Program-made: the position numbers and the translations under genes | Origin: Clostridia bacterium | GTDB taxonomy: Bacteria > Bacillota > Clostridia > Oscillospirales > CAG-272 | Reading direction: 5' to 3' | DNA length: 64,000 nt | Assembly (NCBI GenBank): GCA_017428635.1 | Contig: JAFRQK010000007.1 | Coordinates: forward strand, 1-64,000 | The notes under the pieces: generated by a model | Seen by the model: the letters and a program-made list of their open reading frames with translations, nothing else | Databases searched by the model: none | What the model was told of the DNA's origin: nothing | In this document: piece after piece, positions 23,814 to 32,696 of the stretch | Layout of the letters: each line of letters begins with the position of its first letter | Position numbering within the stretch: position 1 is the stretch's first letter

Positions 23814-24357
23814 CCTTTTTCAGCGGCGTGCCGCATATATGACAGAACGGCGCGTCATCGGGGACCGCGGCCCCGCACGACGGACAGCGCGGTCCGTCCT
23901 CTCCGCCGTCTGCGATATCGTTTTTCTCTTCTTCCGGCTCGGGAGCGGGGGCGAATCCGCCTCTCTCGCCGTCGCGCGTAGGCGCGAAAAACTCGGGCCC
24001 GGCGTAAACGCACATAACGGGGGGCTGCGGAGGCTGATCGGCGAGATACGCCGGAGCGGCGTACAGGACCGCGACGGGCCTGTCGTCTTCGTCTTTCCCG
24101 TCTTTGGGTCCTTCGGGCCCGTCAGGCAGATCTTCGCCTTCTTCCGGTTCGACCGGACCGTTTTCAAAATACTCGGGTCCCGCGTAGACGTCCTCCACGG
24201 GCTTGCTCTCGGTATCGAGGTCGGGCCCTTCGTAGAGCTTCTTCGTTTCGCCGCCGAACGATTCGGGTCCGGCGTATACGCCTTCGGCGCCCGGGCCGGG
24301 CTTTTTCTTCCCGAAGACGCTCTTGATCCACGGGTAGATCTTATCGCGGAATATCAT
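23806..24357 (-). CDS. YAGP-repeat protein with C-terminal zinc ribbon
   Basis: 183 aa; no named family recognised. Five copies of an eight-residue motif are spread through an acidic, Pro/Gly-rich chain: VYAGPESF (27-34), LYEGPDLD (41-48), VYAGPEYF (57-64), LYAAPAYL (98-105) and VYAGPEFF (117-124). A short basic N-terminal segment precedes them. A zinc ribbon closes the protein, with Cys158, Cys161, Cys172 and Cys175 (CPSCG...FCHICG). The ATG overlaps the lipoprotein stop (ATGA), and the end overlaps the radical SAM start. The repeats could be several modification sites for that enzyme, but could also be binding motifs. Confidence 0.7.
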   Translation of the reverse strand: MIFRDKIYPWIKSVFGKKKPGPGAEGVYAGPESFGGETKKLYEGPDLDTESKPVEDVYAGPEYFENGPVEPEEGEDLPDGPEGPKDGKDEDDRPVAVLYAAPAYLADQPPQPPVMCVYAGPEFFAPTRDGERGGFAPAPEPEEEKNDIADGGEDGPRCPSCGAAVPDDAPFCHICGTPLKKDE

Positions 24358-25136
24358 TCGTTTCCCTCCTGTTCCAGGTATTCGGGGGTCGCATATTCAG
24401 CCAGCATTATGCCGATCGCGTCCATCTCGGCGATGCCTCCGTACGGCGCGGCCTCGGACGAGAGACGGACGTAATCCTCGCCGTTTTTATATTTCAGAAC
24501 GACAAGCTCTCCGTCGATCGGCTCAAGATCGTCGCGGTCCGCCCACTTGTCCATCTCGTACGCGCAGACGGCGCGGTAGCACTTCTCGGACAGCTCGGAC
24601 GGGACGAGATAATCGGTCCTCGCCTCTTCCTCGTCGGGCGAATTTTTGACGAAAACGGAGAGGCGGTGCTCCTCTCTCGAGTAAGTCGACAGAACGTACT
24701 CGACGTGGCTGTCGTATCCGTCCGTTCCGGTCGTCGCGGAGTAATAGTCGAAGAGGATCACGTCGGGGACGACCTCGGGGACGTATTCCATCGAGTTTTT
24801 CGTCTCGCACTCGAGTTTCACGTCGTGCGCGGGCATCGTGAACGTGATGATGAAGCCGCGGTCCTCGTCGTAGTCATAGTTCAGCGATTCTCCGTCGAGG
24901 AGGAATTTGTAGTCGGTGTCCGTTGCGATCAGGCCGTAATACAGGGTGACCTCTTCGCCCTCGCGGTACGATCCTTTCGCGCCCTCGTAGAACGCCTCGT
25001 CGCCGCCGAAGTCGATCTTGTACTCGGGTCCCTTTTTGCCGCATCCTAAAAGTCCGAACAAAACGATCCCTCCCAAAACGCAGAGCGCCAGCGCGCAGAC
25101 CGCCGCGTTTCTGCGATACGGTTTTTCCGGTCTCAA
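24354..25136 (-). CDS. Lipoprotein with InlB-repeat-like domain
   Basis: 260 aa. An N-terminal hydrophobic stretch of about 22 residues ends in the lipobox FGLLGC, so the protein should be anchored outside the membrane. Residues about 55-115 (GSYREGEEVTLYYG...FTMPAHDVKLEC) resemble an InlB B-repeat/Listeria-Bacteroides repeat. The rest is unrecognised and acidic. The start is TTG at 25136, with GGGAGGAAG upstream; an in-frame ATG at 25187 lies within the promoter and cannot be used. First gene of the three-gene YAGP unit. Confidence 0.7.
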   Translation of the reverse strand: MRPEKPYRRNAAVCALALCVLGGIVLFGLLGCGKKGPEYKIDFGGDEAFYEGAKGSYREGEEVTLYYGLIATDTDYKFLLDGESLNYDYDEDRGFIITFTMPAHDVKLECETKNSMEYVPEVVPDVILFDYYSATTGTDGYDSHVEYVLSTYSREEHRLSVFVKNSPDEEEARTDYLVPSELSEKCYRAVCAYEMDKWADRDDLEPIDGELVVLKYKNGEDYVRLSSEAAPYGGIAEMDAIGIMLAEYATPEYLEQEGNE

Positions 25137-25168
25137 ATCATCTTCCTCCCGGGGTTTATTGTAATTTA

Positions 25169-25197
25169 ATATTATCATCCATAACATAGAATGTCAA
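25169..25197 (-). promoter_or_regulatory. Promoter of the lipoprotein/YAGP/radical SAM operon
   Basis: TTGACA (minus strand, 25192-25197) and TAATAT (25169-25174), 17 bases apart. It fixes the TTG start of the lipoprotein. Confidence 0.7.
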
Positions 25198-25206
25198 GTT
25201 GAAAAG

Positions 25207-25236
25207 GACCCCCGTTCCGGAGAACGGGGGTCGCGT
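25207..25236 (-). terminator. Terminator of the arginine/carbamoyl-phosphate operon
   Basis: GACCCCCGTTC/GAACGGGGGTC stem with a four-base loop, followed on the minus strand by CCTTTTC. It lies just after the carB-dapF stop. Confidence 0.7.
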
Positions 25237-25238
25237 TT

Positions 25239-28200
25239 TCAATATTCGGTTACGCCGTCGAAGACGAGTTTCGTGTCGCCTGAGAGGGTGATGCCTTCGT
25301 CCCGGAAGTTCACGATCAGGTCGCCGCCGGTGACCTTGACGGTGACGTCCTCTCCCTTCGGGCAGAAACCGTTCTTCACCGCCGCCGCGACCGCCGCGCA
25401 GGCGCCGGTGCCGCAGGCGAACGTCTCGCCGTTGCCGCGTTCCCACACGCGCATCCGGAGCGTCGTCGGATCGACGACGCGGACGAATTCGGTGTTCACG
25501 CGTTCCGGGAAGATCGGGTCGTGCTCGAATTTCGGACCTATCACGTCGAGGTCGAGACCGTCGACTCTGTCGCAGAACACGACGCAGTGCGGGTTGCCGA
25601 CGGAAAGACACGTGATCCGGTACTCGCCGCCCGCAATTTTCACCGGTCTGTCGACGATCTGCTCGCCGTCGAGCGAGCACGGTATCTTTTCGGGCGAGAA
25701 TTCCGCGCGGCCCATCTCGACGCCTGCCATCGTGACTCTGCCGTCGGAGGTGTAGACGCTGACGGCGCGGACGCCCGCCGCCGTCTCGATCTTGACGACG
25801 TCCTCTTTCGCGATGCCGCGGTCGTAGACGTATTTCGCGACCGAGCGGATGCACGTTCCGGCGATGAAGCCCTCGCTGCCGTCCCTGTTGAACAGGCGCA
25901 TCTTCACGTGCGCCTCGGGGTCGTCCGGCTTCTCTATCAGAGCGATGCCGTATCCGCCGACTCCGTAGTGGCGGTCGCAGAGTTTTATGCAGAGCGATTC
26001 GGGACACGTGATCGTCCCGTCGCGGTCGTCGATGACGATATAGTCGGCGCCCGTCGCCTCCATCTTCGAGAACGGGAGTTTCATCCTCTCGCTCCTCATC
26101 GTGTTGATGTCGACAAGCTCCGTGTTGTGCTCGGCGTAGCGGCTCGCTATGATGTCGGCGAGCGCCTCCGCCGTGTCGAGCGACGTGAGGCACGGCACGG
26201 AGAGCGCGATGGCGCACGCGTGGATCGCCTCGAAATTACGGACGTCTTCGGCGTTCTCAAGCGCCGAGTACACGACGTAGCTGATCGCGCCGCCGTCGAG
26301 CAGAGAGAGAAGTTTGCCGTCGGAACACGACTCGTCGAGGACGGTCACGTCGCTTCCGAGTTTCGATATCATCTCGGCCGTCGGCTTGGACGCGTAGAGC
26401 GTGAAGTGCAGATCGCCGAGCTTTTTGCTCAGATCGATCAGCTCGTGAACGTCCTTTTCGTCCGCGTGCAGGAAGAAACCGACCCCCTCGCGGCGGAGCG
26501 AGGACGGCAGGAGCAGTCCCGCCGAGCGCATCCCCTTGAAGAGCGCCTCGTTGAGGTCCTTGCCGATCCCGAGCACCTCGCCCGTCGACTTCATCTCGGG
26601 GCCGAGGCCGGAGAACGCGTCGGGAAGTTTCTCGAACGAGAAGACGGGGACCTTGACCGCGAAGTACGGCGGCGTCTTGTAAAGACCCGTTCCGTAACCC
26701 ATATCGGCGAGTTTTTCGCCGACCATGACGCGCGTCGCGAGTTCAATCATCGGAACGCCCGTGACCTTGCTGATATACGGCACGGTGCGCGAGGCGCGCG
26801 GGTTGACCTCTATCACGTACGGCTCGCCGCGCCAGATCAGAAGCTGGATGTTGACCAGTCCCCGCGTTCCGAGCGCGAGCGAGATCGCCGTCGCCTGTTC
26901 GATGACGACCGACGTCATCTTGTCGTTAAGTTTATAAGCGGGGATCACCGCGATCGAATCGCCGGAGTGGACGCCCGCCCGCTCCACGTGTTCCATGATC
27001 CCGGGGATCAGCACGTCATCGCCGTCGGATATGACGTCGAGTTCGAGTTCGATCCCGTTCATGTATTTGTCGACGAGGACGGGACTGTCGACGCCCGCCT
27101 CGAGGATCGGAGCCATGTATTCCCTGACCTCGTGGTCGGACCAGACGATCCTCATGTTCTGCCCGCCGATGACGTACGAAGGACGGAGAAGGACGGGATA
27201 ACCGAGCTCGTTTGCGGCGCGGATCGCCTCTTCCGTCCCGGTGACGCCCATGCCTTTAGGTCTCTTTATTCCGAGCGAACCGAGAAGCGCGTCGAAACGC
27301 TCGCGGTCTTCCGCCGTGTCGATGCCCTCCGCCGACGTGCCGAGAATTCTGACTCCGCGTGAGTCGAGATATTTCGTCAGCTTGATAGCCGTCTGGCCGC
27401 CGAACGCCACGACGACGCCGACCGGTTCCTCGACGGCGACGACGTTCATGACGTCCTCGGGCGTCAGCGGCTCGAAGTAGAGCCTGTCAGCCGTGTCGTA
27501 GTCGGTCGAGACGGTCTCCGGGTTGTTGTTTATGATGACGACCTCGTAGCCGAGTCTGCGGAGCGTCGTCGCGCAATGAACGGACGAGTAGTCGAACTCG
27601 ATCCCCTGACCGATCCTGATCGGCCCCGAGCCGAGGACGATGACGGTCTTGCCGGGAGCGCGCGCCGCGTGGCGCGCCTCGCAGTCCTCGTCGTACGAGG
27701 AATAGTAGTACGGCGTTTCCGCGTCGAACTCGCCGCCGCACGTGTCGACGATCCTGAAGACCGCCTCGCGGTGGCACGGGAGGGGATATCCCGAGAGGGC
27801 GTCGAGCGCGGCGTCAGTATATCCGAGTTTTTTGCCCTCGAGATAGTCCGCCGAGTCGAGCGAGAGGCCCGAGATCCTGTTTTCATAATCGGAAAGGCGC
27901 TTTATCTGCGATACGAAGAACGGGTCGATGCGGGTGATCTTTGAAATATCTTCAACGGAGATCCCGGCTTTCAGCGCGGCGAAAACGGCGAACAGCCGTC
28001 TGTCGTCGCACGTTCCGACCGCTTCGAGCAATTCTTTCTCGGTCTTGTTTTCAAAAAAACGTATTCCGAGCGTTTCCGTTCCGATCTCCGCGCCGCGTAC
28101 CGCTTTCATGAGCGCGGCGGGGAACGACGGCGCGATCGCCATGACCTCGCCCGTCGCCTTCATCTGCGTTCCGAGCTTGCGCGAGGAGCCGTGGAGCTTG

Positions 28201-29288
28201 TCGAACGGCCATTTCGGGAGTTTTACCACCACGTAGTCGAGCGCGGGCTCGAAACAGGCGCACGTCTTTCCCGTCACGTCGTTCTTGATCTCGTCGAGCG
28301 TGTAGCCGAGCGCGATCTTAGCGGTGATCTTCGCTATCGGGTATCCGGTCGCCTTGCTGGCGAGCGCGGACGAGCGCGACACGCGCGGGTTGACCTCTAT
28401 GACGGCGTAGTCGAAGCTTTCGGGGTCGAGCGCGAACTGGCAGTTGCACCCTCCGACGATGCCGAGCGCCGAGATTATGTTCAGCGACGCGCTGCGGAGC
28501 GTCTGATACTCCCTGTCCGAGAGCGTCAGCGCGGGAGCGACGACGACGGAGTCGCCGGTGTGGACGCCGACCGGGTCGACGTTCTCCATCGAGCAGATCG
28601 CGATCACGTTGCCCTTGCCGTCGCGCATCGTTTCAAATTCTATTTCTTTCCAGCCGTAGATATATTTTTCGACGAGGATCTGACCGATCGGAGACGCGGC
28701 GATACCCGCCGCGGCGACCGTTTTCAGTTCCTCCGCGCCGTACGCGACGCCGCCGCCGCCGCCGCCGAGCGTGTACGCGGGGCGGACGATGACGGGATAT
28801 CCGATCGTCTCGGCGATCTTCAAAGATTTTTCGACGTCGTGCGCCGTGTCCGACGGGATCGTCGGTTCGCCGATCGCCGCCATCGTGTCCTTGAAGAGCT
28901 GCCTGTCTTCCGACTTCTTTATCGCGTCGACGTTCGACCCGATGAGGCGGACGCCGTTCTCTTCGAGGAACCCGTCCTCGTAAAGTTTTACGGCGAGCGT
29001 CAGCCCCGTCTGACCGCCCAGACCGGCGAGCAGGCAGTCGGGTTTTTCTTTTTTGATTATTCTTTTTACCGTCTCGACGGTGAGAGGTTCGAGGTAGACT
29101 TCTTCGGCGAGGTCGGTGTCAGTCATGACCGTCGCGGGGTTCGAGTTGACGAGGACCGTCTCGATCCCCTCCGCTTCGAGAACGCGGCACGCCTGCGTTC
29201 CGGCGTAGTCGAACTCCGCAGCCTGACCGATGACGATGGGACCGGAGCCGATGACCATTACCTTGCGGATCGAGTTATCCTTTGGCAC
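25239..29288 (-). CDS. carB: Carbamoyl-phosphate synthase large subunit fused to a DapF-like domain
   Basis: 1349 aa. Residues 1 to about 1068 are a complete CarB: two ATP-grasp halves and a C-terminal allosteric MGS-like domain, the usual CarB length. Residues 1069-1349 form a diaminopimelate epimerase-like domain (SKMEATGADYIVID, FNRDGSEG, CGTGACA). The frame is continuous. In the DapF part the first catalytic Cys position is Ala (domain residue 75, GFIAGTC), the substrate Asn of GND is Ala, and the second Cys (224, ACGTGACA) is kept. An AGGAG lies seven bases before the ATG at 26084, so a separate DapF-like protein might also be made. Start GTG 29288 with GGAGGTGAG; overlaps carA. Confidence 0.88.
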   Translation of the reverse strand: MPKDNSIRKVMVIGSGPIVIGQAAEFDYAGTQACRVLEAEGIETVLVNSNPATVMTDTDLAEEVYLEPLTVETVKRIIKKEKPDCLLAGLGGQTGLTLAVKLYEDGFLEENGVRLIGSNVDAIKKSEDRQLFKDTMAAIGEPTIPSDTAHDVEKSLKIAETIGYPVIVRPAYTLGGGGGGVAYGAEELKTVAAAGIAASPIGQILVEKYIYGWKEIEFETMRDGKGNVIAICSMENVDPVGVHTGDSVVVAPALTLSDREYQTLRSASLNIISALGIVGGCNCQFALDPESFDYAVIEVNPRVSRSSALASKATGYPIAKITAKIALGYTLDEIKNDVTGKTCACFEPALDYVVVKLPKWPFDKLHGSSRKLGTQMKATGEVMAIAPSFPAALMKAVRGAEIGTETLGIRFFENKTEKELLEAVGTCDDRRLFAVFAALKAGISVEDISKITRIDPFFVSQIKRLSDYENRISGLSLDSADYLEGKKLGYTDAALDALSGYPLPCHREAVFRIVDTCGGEFDAETPYYYSSYDEDCEARHAARAPGKTVIVLGSGPIRIGQGIEFDYSSVHCATTLRRLGYEVVIINNNPETVSTDYDTADRLYFEPLTPEDVMNVVAVEEPVGVVVAFGGQTAIKLTKYLDSRGVRILGTSAEGIDTAEDRERFDALLGSLGIKRPKGMGVTGTEEAIRAANELGYPVLLRPSYVIGGQNMRIVWSDHEVREYMAPILEAGVDSPVLVDKYMNGIELELDVISDGDDVLIPGIMEHVERAGVHSGDSIAVIPAYKLNDKMTSVVIEQATAISLALGTRGLVNIQLLIWRGEPYVIEVNPRASRTVPYISKVTGVPMIELATRVMVGEKLADMGYGTGLYKTPPYFAVKVPVFSFEKLPDAFSGLGPEMKSTGEVLGIGKDLNEALFKGMRSAGLLLPSSLRREGVGFFLHADEKDVHELIDLSKKLGDLHFTLYASKPTAEMISKLGSDVTVLDESCSDGKLLSLLDGGAISYVVYSALENAEDVRNFEAIHACAIALSVPCLTSLDTAEALADIIASRYAEHNTELVDINTMRSERMKLPFSKMEATGADYIVIDDRDGTITCPESLCIKLCDRHYGVGGYGIALIEKPDDPEAHVKMRLFNRDGSEGFIAGTCIRSVAKYVYDRGIAKEDVVKIETAAGVRAVSVYTSDGRVTMAGVEMGRAEFSPEKIPCSLDGEQIVDRPVKIAGGEYRITCLSVGNPHCVVFCDRVDGLDLDVIGPKFEHDPIFPERVNTEFVRVVDPTTLRMRVWERGNGETFACGTGACAAVAAAVKNGFCPKGEDVTVKVTGGDLIVNFRDEGITLSGDTKLVFDGVTEY

Positions 29289-30366
29289 TGTGTCTCACCT
29301 CCATCATCCGGACGAACCGGTCGAAAAGAAACGCGGTGTCACGCGGGCCGCTTCTCGCTTCGGGGTGGAACTGCACAGAAAACGCGAGATCGTCTTCGTA
29401 GTCGATCCCCTCGCACGTTTCGTCGTTCGCGTTGACGAAACTCATCGCGCCGCGGCGCAGAGATCCTACTCTCACGGCGTAGCCGTGGTTCTGCGAGGTG
29501 ATGTACGTTCTGCCGCTTTTCACGTCGCGGACGGGCTGATTCGCCCCGCGGTGGCCGAATTTCAGTTTCTCGGTCAGCGCGCCGGTCGAAAGCGCGAGGA
29601 GCTGGTGACCGAGGCAGATACCGAAGATCGGCACCCTGCCGAATATCTTTTTCAGTTCTTCAATGCAGTCGCGCCTTTCCGTCGGGTCGCCGGGGCCGTT
29701 CGAGAGCATGACGCCGTCGGGCTTCATCTCGAGGATCGACTCGGCGTCCGTGTTTGCCGGAACGGACAAAACGGAGCATCCGCGGGCGCGCAGCGCCGCC
29801 GTGATCCCCGCTTTCGCGCCGTAGTCGATGAGGACGACGCGGAACTTCTCCTCTCCGTCGGCGGGGAAGAGATTCGGCCGCGTCGAGGTGACGGCGGGAA
29901 CCGCTCCGCGCACCTTATACGACGAGAGCGCTTGCGAGTACAGCGAGAAATCGGGCTCTCCGTCCGTGATGACGGCGTTCATGACGCCTCGGTCGCGGAT
30001 CAGTTTCGTGATCTCCCTCGTGTCGACCCCGCAGATCCCGGGGATCCCGCGATCTTTGAGAAACGAGTCGATATCGCCTTCGGAACGGAAATTCGACGGC
30101 GCGGGGCACCATTCCCTGACGACGTAGCCGAAAAGGGCGGGACGCCCTTCGAAGTCGTCGGGGATAACGCCGTAGTTCCCGATTACGGGGAACGTCTGCG
30201 TCACGATCTGCCCGTAGTACGACGGGTCGGTTATACACTCGAGATACCCGCACATGCCGGTCGTGAAGACGAGTTCGCCGACCGCGCCGTCCGGGGCGGG
30301 ATCGGCGCCGAAGCCGACCCCCTCGAAGACGCGTCCGGACTCGAGGATGAGATACCTTTTTTTCAT
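29275..30366 (-). CDS. carA: Carbamoyl-phosphate synthase small (glutaminase) subunit
   Basis: 363 aa. N-terminal CarA domain, then a class I glutamine amidotransferase with the nucleophile Cys in FGICLGHQLL and the His/Glu of FHPEA. It releases ammonia from glutamine for CarB. The start at 30366 has AAAGGA eight bases upstream; a longer frame to 30483 lacks support. It overlaps carB by 14 bases. The 156-base gap before it holds a long inverted repeat (30432-30492), so carAB may have separate control within the arginine cluster. Confidence 0.92.
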   Translation of the reverse strand: MKKRYLILESGRVFEGVGFGADPAPDGAVGELVFTTGMCGYLECITDPSYYGQIVTQTFPVIGNYGVIPDDFEGRPALFGYVVREWCPAPSNFRSEGDIDSFLKDRGIPGICGVDTREITKLIRDRGVMNAVITDGEPDFSLYSQALSSYKVRGAVPAVTSTRPNLFPADGEEKFRVVLIDYGAKAGITAALRARGCSVLSVPANTDAESILEMKPDGVMLSNGPGDPTERRDCIEELKKIFGRVPIFGICLGHQLLALSTGALTEKLKFGHRGANQPVRDVKSGRTYITSQNHGYAVRVGSLRRGAMSFVNANDETCEGIDYEDDLAFSVQFHPEARSGPRDTAFLFDRFVRMMEVRHSAKG

Positions 30367-30431
30367 TGCGCCATCCTTTCGGCTTTTCCGAAATGATCTT
30401 ATCGAAAAATCAAGTAATATTTTCAGCGTAT

Positions 30432-30526
30432 AATTCCCCTGTTTTTTGCGAAGCAAAATGAAATGGGTCGGGTTCCGTTTCAAAGGGGAATTTTATCCGT
30501 TATTGATCCGCTTTGAAGCGGATCAA
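30432..30526 (-). promoter_or_regulatory. Inverted repeats in the argF-carA gap
   Basis: AATTCCCCT (30432-30440) pairs with AGGGGAATT (30484-30492) across a 43-base loop. A shorter hairpin, TTGATCCGC/GCGGATCAA (about 30503-30526), overlaps the argF stop. Possible RNA control or processing site for carAB. Confidence 0.4.
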
Positions 30527-31512
30527 TGACGAAGCGTAGCTGACATAACGGCCTTTATCGTGTGCATCCTGTTCTCCGCCTCGTCGAAGACGACGGAGCG
30601 GTCCGACTCGAAGACCTCGTCGGTCACTTCGAGCGAGTCGAGGCCGAACGCCTCGCCGACTTTACGTCCGATCTCGGTGTTCGCGTCGTGGTACGCCGGC
30701 AGGCAGTGCATGAAGATCGCCCCTTCGCCCGCCGCGCCCATGAGCGCCGAGTCGACGCGGTACGCGGACAGAGCCGCTATACGCTCCGCCCAGACCGCCT
30801 CGGGCTCGCCCATCGAGACCCAGACGTCGGTGTATATGATATCCGCGCCGCGCACCGCAGCGGCGGGATCCTCTTCAAAGTTGAGGATCGCGCCGGTCGA
30901 GGCGGCGATCTTTTTGCAGGTCGCGACAAGATCCGCGTTCGGGAAGTATTCGCGCGGAGCGCACGCGGTGAACTCCATTCCCATCTTCGCGCAGCCGACC
31001 ATCAGCGAGTTGCCCATGTTGAACCGCGCGTCGCCCATGTAGACGAGTTTTTTGCCCCGCAGAGAGCCGAGTTTTTCCTTCGCGGTGAGGAAGTCGGCCA
31101 AAATCTGCGTCGGGTGGAACTCGTCGGTCAGACCGTTCCAGACGGGAACGTCCGCGTACTTTGCAAGCGTCTCGACGCGTTCCTGACCGAAGCCGCGGTA
31201 TTCGATGCCGTCGAACATACGCGACAGCACGCGCGCCGTGTCGGCGAGCGATTCTTTTTTGCCGATCTGCGACCCGGACGGGTCGAGGTACGTCACGCCC
31301 ATGCCGAGGTCGTGAGCCGCCACCTCGAACGAGCAGCGCGTCCGCGTGCTCGTCTTTTCAAAGATCAAGGCGACGTTTTTACCTTTGAGGGCGTCGTGGG
31401 GTATACCCTTTTTCTTTTTGTCCTTCAGGTCGGCGGCGAGGTCGAGCAGATACGCGATCTCTTCCGGCGTGAAGTCGAGCAGTTTCAGAAAATCTCTTCC
31501 TTTGAGGTCCAT
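30523..31512 (-). CDS. argF: Ornithine carbamoyltransferase
   Basis: 329 aa. The carbamoyl-phosphate motif STRTRCSFE near 55-63, [14 protein letters not shown] in the centre and the ornithine-site HCLPAYHD (His-Cys-Leu-Pro) identify it. It joins carbamoyl phosphate to ornithine to give citrulline. It begins three bases after the argD stop. The nearby carAB genes make its co-substrate. A catabolic role is less likely given the biosynthetic context. Confidence 0.93.
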   Translation of the reverse strand: MDLKGRDFLKLLDFTPEEIAYLLDLAADLKDKKKKGIPHDALKGKNVALIFEKTSTRTRCSFEVAAHDLGMGVTYLDPSGSQIGKKESLADTARVLSRMFDGIEYRGFGQERVETLAKYADVPVWNGLTDEFHPTQILADFLTAKEKLGSLRGKKLVYMGDARFNMGNSLMVGCAKMGMEFTACAPREYFPNADLVATCKKIAASTGAILNFEEDPAAAVRGADIIYTDVWVSMGEPEAVWAERIAALSAYRVDSALMGAAGEGAIFMHCLPAYHDANTEIGRKVGEAFGLDSLEVTDEVFESDRSVVFDEAENRMHTIKAVMSATLRH

Positions 31513-31515
31513 GGT

Positions 31516-32691
31516 TCAATCATCCTCCCCCGCGGCGATCTTCGTTATGACGGACAGCGCGCGGTCAAGAAGCTCGTCCGGGATATTCAGCGGAGGCGCG
31601 AGACGGACTCTTCCCTTCGCTCCGAGGACGAGGACTCCTTTTTCGATACATTTGTTTATGAGGTCGGCGGGCTCACCCTCGACTTCGATGCCGACGAGGA
31701 GGCCTCTGCCGTAAACCCCTTTTATTCCCGGCTTGCCCGAGAGAGTTTCGAATATTTTTCCCGATTTTACGCGGACCGACGCGAGGAAAGCCTCGTCGAT
31801 GCGCGAGACGATACTGACGGCGCCCGCGCAGCAGACGGGATTTCCGCCGAACGTCGAGCCGTGAGTGCCGGGCGTGAGGACGCCCTCCGTCTTCTCCGAG
31901 AAGAGGACCGCGCCGACGGGAAGACCGCCGCCGAGCCCCTTCGCCGTCGTGACGACGTCGGGCTTGATCCCGTGTTCCATATACGAGTAGAAATACCCGC
32001 ATCTGCCGTTGCCCGTCTGCACCTCGTCGATCATGAGAAGAACGCCTTTTTCTTCACACAGAGCGGCGACGGATCTCAGATATTCCGCGGAAAGCGGACG
32101 GACGCCGCCCTCGCCCTGAACGGTCTCGAGAAGGACAGCCGCGCATTTTTGATCCTCAAGGATCGCGCGCAGACCGTCCGCGTCTTCGGGCTCCGCGTAC
32201 GCGAATCCCGGCGTCACCGGCAGGAAATCGCGGTGGAAAACGTCCTGACCGGTCGCCGCGAGCGTCGCGAGCGTCCTGCCGTGGAACGAGTTTTTCATCG
32301 TGACGACGGTAAAATACTCCTCGCCTTTGTTTTCCGCCGCCCATTTGCGCGCCGTCTTTATCGCGCACTCGTTCGCCTCCGCGCCGGAGTTGCAGAAGAA
32401 CGCTTTCTTCATCCCCGCTTTCCCGCAGAGCAGTTCGGCGAGTTTTGCGCACGGGTCGGTGTAGTAGAGGTTCGAGGCGTGCTGGATCTTCCCGAGCTGT
32501 GCCTCCACCGCGGCGACCCAGACGGGGTCGCACGCGCCGAACGCGTTCGTCGCGATCCCCGCGCCCATGTCGACGTATTCCTTGCCCGTTTCGTCGTAAA
32601 GGAGCGCGCCGGAACCTTTTACTATATTGACGTCGTACCTTTTGTAAGTCGGTACGATATATTCCCTGTCAAGGGCTCTTGTGTCTGCCAC
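31516..32691 (-). CDS. argD: Acetylornithine aminotransferase
   Basis: 391 aa, class III PLP aminotransferase. NSGAEANECAIK binds PLP phosphate, LLMIDEVQTGNGR carries the PLP Asp, and TTAKGLGGGLPVGA holds the Schiff-base Lys. It converts N-acetylglutamate semialdehyde to N-acetylornithine. The start is GTG at 32691, five bases after argB, with GGGAG upstream; longer frames run into argB antisense. Confidence 0.92.
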   Translation of the reverse strand: MADTRALDREYIVPTYKRYDVNIVKGSGALLYDETGKEYVDMGAGIATNAFGACDPVWVAAVEAQLGKIQHASNLYYTDPCAKLAELLCGKAGMKKAFFCNSGAEANECAIKTARKWAAENKGEEYFTVVTMKNSFHGRTLATLAATGQDVFHRDFLPVTPGFAYAEPEDADGLRAILEDQKCAAVLLETVQGEGGVRPLSAEYLRSVAALCEEKGVLLMIDEVQTGNGRCGYFYSYMEHGIKPDVVTTAKGLGGGLPVGAVLFSEKTEGVLTPGTHGSTFGGNPVCCAGAVSIVSRIDEAFLASVRVKSGKIFETLSGKPGIKGVYGRGLLVGIEVEGEPADLINKCIEKGVLVLGAKGRVRLAPPLNIPDELLDRALSVITKIAAGEDD

Positions 32692-32696
32692 GGCGG

